Assembly (NCBI RefSeq): GCF_000330505.1
Contig: NW_004443643.1
Location: 1,868 to 13,653, forward strand
Direction: 5' to 3'
From: Entamoeba invadens IP1
Lineage: Eukaryota; Evosea; Mastigamoebida; Endamoebidae
DNA: 11,786 bases
A program made the position numbers and the translations under genes. Shown one piece after another: positions 7,023 to 11,786 of the stretch. Each line of letters starts with the position of its first letter. Position 1 is the first letter of the stretch. The notes under the pieces are model-generated. The model did no database searches and was not told the DNA's origin. It worked only from the letters and a program-made list of their open reading frames with translations.

Positions 7023-7362
7023 CACTTTATTTATTTGAAAATGGTTACAAACTTCACTGGTTTCTTTTTGAAGACTAGAAGTTGTTTTGTTCGGTTTACA
7101 TATGTTATTAATTAATAACTATAGTCAACCTGAAATCGTTGTCCAGGCATTTTTAAAGCATAAAAATTGGAATATTTCGAAAACTATTCGAAACATTCCC
7201 AAAACATTGTTTCATAATTTTTACTGAGATTTGAACATTTTTAGTAATTCCTAAATTTTTAAACTTATTTTGTGTAAAATTTTGTCGAATGGACAACGTT
7301 TTTAGACAGACTTTATTTTTTGATGTTATGGAAAGGAGTTTTTTTAGTATTGGTATTTGCAT
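7023..7362. other. Stretch between the zinc-ribbon promoter and the Tc1/mariner element
   Basis: A 69-codon minus-strand frame (7153-7362) is Lys/Asn/Ser/Ile-rich, lacks a promoter-like context and abuts the transposon boundary. It is within chance length. Nothing else is seen. Confidence 0.35.
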
Positions 7363-7410
7363 TACAGTATGGTCACTTTAGCTTATGTGGAACTTTACCT
7401 TATGCAAGGA
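7363..7410. repeat. Left TIR of the Tc1/mariner-type element (with TA)
   Basis: Begins TACAGTATGGTCACTTTAGC and ends CTTTACCTTATGCAAGGA. It is the inverted partner of 8189-8236, with six mismatches clustered at positions 11-19 and 27-28. Confidence 0.9.
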
Positions 7411-7537
7411 ACCTGTTATAATATATAGTTATTTTATAATATAAAAAAATTGTGGATTCTTCCAAAAATTGGTAAAAATAACACAAATGTATTTGAAAAA
7501 ATGAATGATTTCAATTTTATTATTGTTAGTCGAATAT

Positions 7538-7594
7538 AAACACAAATAATTTACAATAAATTATTATTTTTAATAAAGAATATTATTTGTGTTT
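7538..7594. repeat. Nested inverted repeat inside the Tc1/mariner element
   Basis: AAACACAAATAAT at 7538-7550 is perfectly inverted at 7582-7594, and the flanking bases (TATA or similar) are also partly symmetric. It could be a small foldback element inserted in the larger one. No target duplication can be distinguished in the A/T-rich flanks. Confidence 0.5.
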
Positions 7595-7699
7595 ATTATA
7601 TTTGATATGTTGTGATAACTCTTGTGTTTGAAGCGAATTAATAGACAAAAAAACATATGCTATTTAATATAATTTAATAACTAAATTGAAATAAAAATT

Positions 7700-8005
7700 G
7701 TTTGAATTATTTGATGAACCATTATGAGGATCAATGAGCATCATGAAATTGTGACCGTTTTAAAACGATTTTCCATGACAGCCCACTTTATTTTTATTTT
7801 TTTGGACACCAGCCACATTGAGAAACTCACGACTGAGTAAACACCGTCCAACGCGAGTTTGTTGTCATCGTTTGTTTTATTAACAAACCTTTTGCGCAAT
7901 TGTATTTCCTTTGGCGACGAGACAAGCTGGTAGTAAGTATCATATACCATTTTACAAAACAAAAAAATACAAACCGGGATCGGGATTTTCTTTTTACGCT
8001 AGTCA
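7700..8005 (-). pseudogene. Possible remnant of a Tc1-like transposase N-terminal DNA-binding region
   Basis: On the minus strand there is a basic patch (KRKSRSRF, near 8000). Then a 73-codon frame includes SPKEIQLRKRFVNKTNDDNK and LALDGVYSVVS. In a shifted frame come NVAGVQKNKNKVGCHGKS and NGHNFMMLIDPHNG. The order basic linker, helical segment with alternating Leu/Val, then G(L/C)HG resembles the paired helix-turn-helix region of Tc1-like transposases, which commonly has a GLHGR-type motif. Frameshifts and stops break it, and no DDE catalytic segment is present. The resemblance is by eye and modest. The position inside TIRs of the matching superfamily is what makes it credible. Confidence 0.35.
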
Positions 8006-8102
8006 AAGGCGCGGTGTCGAGACTTTAAACATTAATTCATTTAATTTAAAGTTCTGGTTTTCTTGTTCAAAATTATCCAAAAACAACCTCAAAATAGCTT
8101 TT

Positions 8103-8122
8103 TGCATAAGGCAGCGTGTCTG
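8103..8122. repeat. Internal copy of the TIR outer motif (IR/DR-like)
   Basis: GCATAAGGCAGCGTGTCTGG at 8103-8122 repeats, in the same orientation, ACATAAGGCAGAGTGTCC of the right TIR (8211-8228), about 108 bases inside it. Many Tc1-like elements carry two direct repeats within each end as transposase-binding sites. No equivalent is seen inside the left end. Confidence 0.6.
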
Positions 8123-8188
8123 GTATTTTTAGAATTGAATTTTTTAACTATTAAAATAGTTTTGTTATATTAAAATTGAATAATAAAA

Positions 8189-8236
8189 TCCTTGCATAAG
8201 GTAAAGTTTTACATAAGGCAGAGTGTCCATACTGTA
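8189..8236. repeat. Right TIR of the Tc1/mariner-type element (with TA)
   Basis: Inverted partner of 7363-7410, ending CCATACTGTA. It contains two related sub-motifs, GCATAAGG (8194-8201) and ACATAAGG (8211-8218). Confidence 0.9.
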
Positions 8237-8869
8237 TATTTAATTAATATATTTTTATTGACATTCAAGACTCTCAAAAACGGTTTGAACTCTAACATTT
8301 ATTGAAATAGGTGCATAAAACCAACGTTTTAGTTTGATGCAAAAGGTTGGTTTTGATTGGACACCTGTGTTTTTTCATTATTTATTAAATTAAAAACCAG
8401 AAAAATTTTACAATAAATTAAATTTTTAATTAATATAGTTTGTTCTTGTTATTGTTCAAAAATATTATTTCATTCAATGATTGTTTAATTACATTTGAAA
8501 TTTTTTTTAATAATATAATCTGAATAAAATTGGATTGTGTTGAGGCTTTTTTGTTTTTCACTCAAAACCATACATGTCATTTTTTTTCCATTTAAATAAA
8601 TATTAAAAACCATTTATTATTAGTATTTTTTGTTTTTAAAACCCAAATATTTAAGTGTTACTTATTTGAGTGAATATATACCAAATTAACATGTTCAAGT
8701 TCCAATTATTTTTTGTTTTATAAAAAATCTTTGTTGTTAAAATTTTTATATTTTGCATTTTTTATTTTTGAAAAAATAATTGAAAAACCCGTTCGCATTT
8801 CTGACAACATTTTTTTGCAACGATCTTAGTAAAATAACAATAAGACGTTACAACAAAAACAACTAAGAT
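8237..8869. other. AT-rich stretch with one inverted repeat, no supported gene
   Basis: An inverted repeat at 8309-8366 pairs AGGTG and AAAACCAAC on the left (8309-8325) with GTTGGTTTT and CACCT on the right, with a short insertion. It may be a small foldback relic. Short minus-strand frames (for example 32 codons beginning MTCMVLSEKQKSLNTIQFYS) are too short to call. Confidence 0.35.
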
Positions 8870-9132
8870 TTTTGAATTAATTCATTTCTTCAATTTTTCG
8901 AGATATGAAAGTACTTTGTAATTAACCAATTTTTTAAGTCATCTTTATCTTTTCTTTTACGCGCACTTTTCCGCGACACACATCACAAAGAATAAATTGT
9001 GTTCCGCGACAATGCCTTTTGCAGGCATAACACTATCTCTATCGGATGATACATCTAATTTAATTTTTAATCTTTATTAAACTAGGTCGCGTAAACGTAC
9101 ACGTAAATGACAAAGACCCATAAGTCAAAAAT
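8870..9132 (-). pseudogene. Decayed, G+C-richer coding fragment of unknown family
   Basis: On the minus strand MGLCHLRVRLRDLV (from about 9122) is followed by two stops. The same frame then gives LDVSSDRDSVMPAKGIVAEH and NLFFVMCVAEKCA, then a stop. A shifted frame continues RKRKDKDDLKNWLITKYFHI to a stop near 8887. The mixed composition, the higher G+C (GTCGCGG, GTGCGCG) than the flanks, and the smooth join after one frameshift argue for a broken gene rather than noise. No domain is recognised. It could be transposon-derived or a host-gene relic. The plus strand is also open for 52 codons here, which I take to be the antisense shadow. Confidence 0.4.
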
Positions 9133-9592
9133 TATGTGTCGATTATAGATTTGAACACAATAGTGTGACAATCGAGACCTTACTTTCATTGTTTTAAAAT
9201 AATTTTTGTGTTTTTACTTTAATTAATAATTTCAAGATGAGTATTGATTTTAAAAAATATTATTCAAAATAGTTGTTTAAAATCAAAAAAACAAAATAAT
9301 TCGATTGGTAAAGCAAAAAAATTGGTTGTTTTAAAATGTCTTTGGAAACAGAAACGTGTTAAGTATATTTTTAGGCTATTTTTTGAATGAAAGTGTAGCA
9401 AAAAACAGTAAAACCTATAAATCAACTGTTGTTATTAATTTGTTGAAATATATTATTTCATAAGTGTCTCCATTATAATAAATCATAATAGTTCTTGTGT
9501 TACAACAATATACGTGTTTGCTGTTGTGTTGTATTATGAAAAATAATAATATGATAGAAAGAAAAAACATTTGTATAATATATCACTTAATA
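9133..9592. other. AT-rich stretch with a doubtful plus-strand fragment
   Basis: A plus-strand frame (about 9281-9463) reads KIIRLVKQKNWLF, TAA, then NVFGNRNVLSIFLGYFLNES and onward to TAA 9461-9463. A second frame over the same DNA is also open for 48 codons, so neither can be trusted. It is recorded as a possible gene relic only. The stretch between 9480 and 9560 has partly self-complementary TTGTGTT/ACAACA tracts. Confidence 0.25.
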
Positions 9593-9642
9593 CAACGATA
9601 TTATGTTGATAATCACACGTGATTATCAACATAATACCGTTG
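9593..9642. repeat. 50-bp near-perfect palindrome
   Basis: The 24 bases at 9593-9616 (starting CAACGATATTATGTTGATAA) are the reverse complement of 9619-9642 with a single mismatch, separated by two bases (AC). A stem this long with almost no loop is very unlikely by chance even in AT-rich DNA. It could be a foldback element, a transposon end-to-end junction, a protein-binding palindrome or a cruciform-forming site. A CACGTG hexamer lies at 9616-9621. Confidence 0.9.
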
Positions 9643-9748
9643 AATAAAAATAGATGTTATTGGAGTAGATACACAATGAAATTAATAACTTTTGTTTTTA
9701 TTTGATTTATTATTGTTTCAACAAAATGTCAAACAAATTACACAAATA

Positions 9749-9945
9749 GAGTCAGTCTTTTAACTTTATCTAGTCTCAAAAGCTATCTGGTGGATAAAAA
9801 ATACCTTCATTTTTGTCTAAACATCGGGCATTAGGTAAAGCGTGAAAAAATACGAAACAATTGGGATGGATTTTTGGGACTGCTTCCCGAATTATTCCAA
9901 TTTTTATGGTCCAAAAGGCACCAGATAACGTTAAAAGACTGACTG
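9749..9945. mobile_element. 197-bp TA-flanked Tc1/mariner-type MITE
   Basis: Left end TAGAGTCAGTCTTTTAAC (9747-9764) and the reverse complement of the right end TACAGTCAGTCTTTTAAC (9930-9947) differ at one base. The similarity continues inward (TTATCT.GT) for about 27 bases with three mismatches. TA pairs at 9747-9748 and 9946-9947 are the presumed target duplication, and TACAGT is a classic Tc1/mariner terminus. It is too short for any transposase. The minus-strand frame that spans it is not supported. It differs in TIR sequence from the 870-bp element, so it belongs to another family. Confidence 0.75.
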
Positions 9946-9947
9946 TA

Positions 9948-10191
9948 TGAAAGTTTTAGATAAGATAAAAAACAAAATCGTAATGTTAAATTAAATTTAT
10001 AAAAATCACTAATCGAGAATAATAATGTAAAATAGCTATTCAACAAAAAAATATATTTAACTATTACATGTATATTAACAATATTGTATATGTATATAAT
10101 TTATTTGAACGATTAAAAGTGTTGTTAATTTTGAAATGTGAATAAAAAACACTTTTTTTAAAAAAATGAAAAGTAAAACTAAATTATTTTA
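9948..10191. other. 3' flank of the kinase gene
   Basis: AT-rich, without gene or repeat element. It holds the 3' flank of the minus-strand kinase gene. Confidence 0.4.
10182..10186 (-). terminator. Polyadenylation-type signal TAATT of the kinase gene
   Basis: TAATT on the minus strand begins 5 bases after the TAA stop (10194-10192) and is followed by a T-rich tract, the arrangement expected for an Entamoeba mRNA 3' end. Confidence 0.4.
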
Positions 10192-11775
10192 TTATGTTCT
10201 TAAAAAATTAACGACTTCATTGATATTTGGTCTATTTTCCGGTTGTTGATTCCAACATTTTTGTATCAATTCATATTGACTGTCACTCATATTTTCATTT
10301 CTCTCAAGTCGTTTATTAGAAATCACAAATTCTGCTATTTTCCATGGGAACTTGAAGAATTCTTTGTCGTACACTTCACCCCACTTCAACGTTTCATACA
10401 TAGTGACACCAAATGAATAAATGTCTGCACTCTTTTTGTACTTTTCTTTTTTCAACACCTCAGGTGCCATGTACACCGGTGTTCCAACACCTTTGGTGAA
10501 TGTCATGTTTGTCATTAACAAATTGATATTTCTTGCACTCCCAAAATCTGTTAGTTTGGCATTTACTTTGTCATTAATATCAAGTGAAAACACAAGTAAA
10601 TTGTCTGGTTTGATGTCTCTATGTACAATCCCGTTTGTGTGTAAGTAAAGCAACCCATTTGCCATATCTTTCATGAATTTAATTTTAATTTCATTTTGTA
10701 TTGTTATTTTATTATTGTTCTTTATCAAGTCGTTCAAACTGCCAAATTGAGCAAATTCTGTGACCATACATATCTTGTTTGGTATAAACACAGCGCCATA
10801 GAAGTGGACTAAATAGTCACTTCTAAATTTGTCCAACATATTCACTTCCTTTTCAAATTCTTTAATTTTAATTTCGTCATTGCACCCCTCTTTTATTTTC
10901 TTAATTGCAACTTTGTATCCTCTGAATTCACCTAAATACACAATTCCAAACGAGCCTTCACCAAGTCGTTTTTCCTCCTGTAACTCGTGATAATCAATAT
11001 GCGTTGTCATCTGTGTTTTTGCACTTATTGGTATTTGTTGGATCATTTGTAAACCTTTTTGAATATCAAGACCAACACATACAATTTTATCATTGATGTT
11101 GCAAGAACAAATTGGTGTTAAAAACATCTCAAATTCACATGCTTCTCCACTTTTTAAATTTACCAAACTTGGCTCTGTTCTGATGTTGTAATTTTCACAT
11201 CCTTTTAAAACACTAAACTGAATTTTAATTGTATTTTTTGACTTGTTTCCAACACACAACAACTCGCGTGTTTCTTTGCCAACTGGAATGTCGCTATTTT
11301 CGTTGTCATCGTTTACAAAGACAAGTGTTTTCTTGTTGGATACAAGCCATTCGTTGATATCATAAAACGTAACATTTGATCGCTTCATTTTGAATACACA
11401 AACATTCTGCATCTTCTTTTTGTTTCCAAAGTAATTGTACAAATAGGAAAGTGTAAATAATAGTACTATAACTAAAATAATAACTATTACTACCAAAGTG
11501 ACTGATAGACTTATTATTAATACTGTGTTTGTGGTGTCTTCACACGATTTTCTATCATCACTGAGTTGTTTACCTTCACTACATTTCAAACATTCACCAT
11601 TAAACGCTTCAATACAAAACTTGAAATGAGTATAATGAACACACTTGTTGGTGACATATATGTTGTCTTTTTGGCACACCTCGCATGACAATTGATCAAT
11701 ACACTTTGTACAGTTTTCAATACATGTTTTACACCGAAGAATAATCGAGTCCAAGTAATACCCCTCTTCACATGG
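10192..11775 (-). CDS. Transmembrane receptor-like protein kinase, Entamoeba TMK family (5' partial)
   Basis: Residue numbers count from the TTG (Leu) codon at 11754. Residues 1-72 are a cysteine-rich ectodomain with CxxC units (CKTC, CTKC, CEVC, CLKC), the furin/growth-factor-receptor type expected outside the cell. Residues 76-106 are one membrane helix (TVLIISLSVTLVVIVIILVI and on), followed by basic GNKKK, which places the rest in the cytoplasm. Residues about 120-250 are a beta-rich spacer (TEPSLVNLKSGEACEFEMFL), perhaps Ig/MSP-like. The kinase domain follows: glycine loop LGEGSFGIVYLG (264-275), VAIK lysine 285, helix-C Glu303, HRDIKPDN (378-385), DFG (403-405), GTPVYMAPE (424-432), Asp444 and the final Arg508. 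All catalytic residues are present, so an active kinase is expected. HRDIKPDN suggests Ser/Thr specificity and the family is TKL-like. The gene runs off the right edge. No ATG lies upstream of the ectodomain, and an in-frame TGA at 11778-11776 precedes PCEEGYYLDS, pointing to a frameshift or base error there. Confidence 0.96.
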   Translation of the reverse strand, partial: PCEEGYYLDSIILRCKTCIENCTKCIDQLSCEVCQKDNIYVTNKCVHYTHFKFCIEAFNGECLKCSEGKQLSDDRKSCEDTTNTVLIISLSVTLVVIVIILVIVLLFTLSYLYNYFGNKKKMQNVCVFKMKRSNVTFYDINEWLVSNKKTLVFVNDDNENSDIPVGKETRELLCVGNKSKNTIKIQFSVLKGCENYNIRTEPSLVNLKSGEACEFEMFLTPICSCNINDKIVCVGLDIQKGLQMIQQIPISAKTQMTTHIDYHELQEEKRLGEGSFGIVYLGEFRGYKVAIKKIKEGCNDEIKIKEFEKEVNMLDKFRSDYLVHFYGAVFIPNKICMVTEFAQFGSLNDLIKNNNKITIQNEIKIKFMKDMANGLLYLHTNGIVHRDIKPDNLLVFSLDINDKVNAKLTDFGSARNINLLMTNMTFTKGVGTPVYMAPEVLKKEKYKKSADIYSFGVTMYETLKWGEVYDKEFFKFPWKIAEFVISNKRLERNENMSDSQYELIQKCWNQQPENRPNINEVVNFLRT

Positions 11776-11786
11776 TCACAACCCAA

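Larger units (their letters stand above)
7365..8234. mobile_element. 870-bp Tc1/mariner-type element, 48-bp TIRs, TA target
   Basis: The 48 bases at 7363-7410 match the reverse complement of 8189-8236 at 42 of 48 positions. Both read TACAGTATGG at the outer end and CTTTACCTTATGCAAGGA at the inner end. Flanking TA (7363-7364 and 8235-8236) and a CAGT terminus are characteristic of Tc1/mariner elements. At 870 bp it is too short for a full transposase of about 340 residues, so it is an internally deleted, non-autonomous copy. A further copy of the TIR motif lies inside the right end (8103-8122). The minus strand of the interior has a possible remnant of the transposase N-terminal region (about 7700-8005). 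The six TIR mismatches suggest an older insertion than the hAT MITE. Confidence 0.9.

Noticed and set aside
6762..7025. Overlapping ORFs on both strands around the zinc-ribbon gene
   Set aside because: They are shadows in other frames of the 66-residue cysteine-rich ORF, which alone has a regular CxxC pattern and promoter spacing.
8281..8300. GGTTTGAACTC resembling a tRNA T-loop
   Set aside because: No acceptor stem, anticodon arm or D-arm can be drawn around it. No tRNA or rRNA gene was found in the window.
8956..9109. Inverted similarity TTTACGCGCAC...CGCGAC against its mirror near 9085-9109
   Set aside because: The match needs gaps and has several mismatches, and no target duplication is seen. 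It falls inside a probable coding relic, so a MITE call is not justified.
10421..10648. 75-codon plus-strand ORF
   Set aside because: It is antisense to the kinase catalytic domain.
11586..11786. 66-codon minus-strand ORF
   Set aside because: It is a shifted-frame shadow of the kinase ectodomain. Only its first few residues may matter, as the frame from which the kinase was shifted.
1..11786. CRISPR array, bacterial operon or prokaryotic regulatory features
   Set aside because: There are no regularly spaced repeats and no ribosome-binding sites or gene packing. The kinase architecture and promoter-like motifs are eukaryotic.

Overview
The window looks like nuclear DNA of an Entamoeba species, with repeat load and gene content closest to E. 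invadens. This is an inference. It rests on the very AT-rich background, on a receptor-like kinase with the layout of the Entamoeba transmembrane kinase (TMK) family (cysteine-rich ectodomain, one membrane helix, cytoplasmic beta-rich spacer, kinase domain), on core-promoter-like boxes a few bases upstream of a start codon, and on the density of small TA-flanked and hAT-like DNA transposon remnants.

Layout. The left edge (1-113, + strand) may hold the last 36 codons of a gene that enters from outside. The right edge (10192-11775, - strand) holds most of a TMK-type kinase that runs out of the window. If the left tail is real, the two genes point tail to tail, and the roughly 10 kb between them is a gene-poor, repeat-rich interval. 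The only convincing intact gene inside it is a 66-residue, 11-cysteine zinc-ribbon-like protein at 6787-6987 (- strand), which is visibly richer in G+C than its surroundings.

Mobile DNA. From left to right: a 1.0 kb element with 16-bp terminal inverted repeats (TIRs) at 470-1489, enclosing a decayed reading frame with EF-hand-like calcium-binding loops; a 516-bp element with 28-bp inverted ends directly abutting it (1491-2006); a 128-bp hAT-type MITE with a perfect 8-bp target duplication (4658-4785); an 870-bp Tc1/mariner-type element with 48-bp TIRs and a possible remnant of the transposase DNA-binding region (7365-8234); and a 197-bp TA-flanked MITE (9749-9945). There is also a 50-bp near-perfect palindrome (9593-9642).

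Decayed genes. Several reading frames are broken by stops or frameshifts: the EF-hand-like gene (613-1322), a small membrane-protein gene (2210-2449) with a more damaged inverted copy at about 4330-4452, a long frame with two internal stops (5957-6469), and a G+C-richer fragment (about 8870-9132). Several shorter stop-free stretches also read plausibly. In DNA this AT-rich, runs of 40-75 codons are expected by chance, so they are described only within the intergenic entries.

The genes do not form a pathway. The window is best read as a graveyard of transposons and gene fragments between two host genes. The most interesting possibility is that TIR elements here captured host gene sequence, as the EF-hand-like frame inside the first element suggests.
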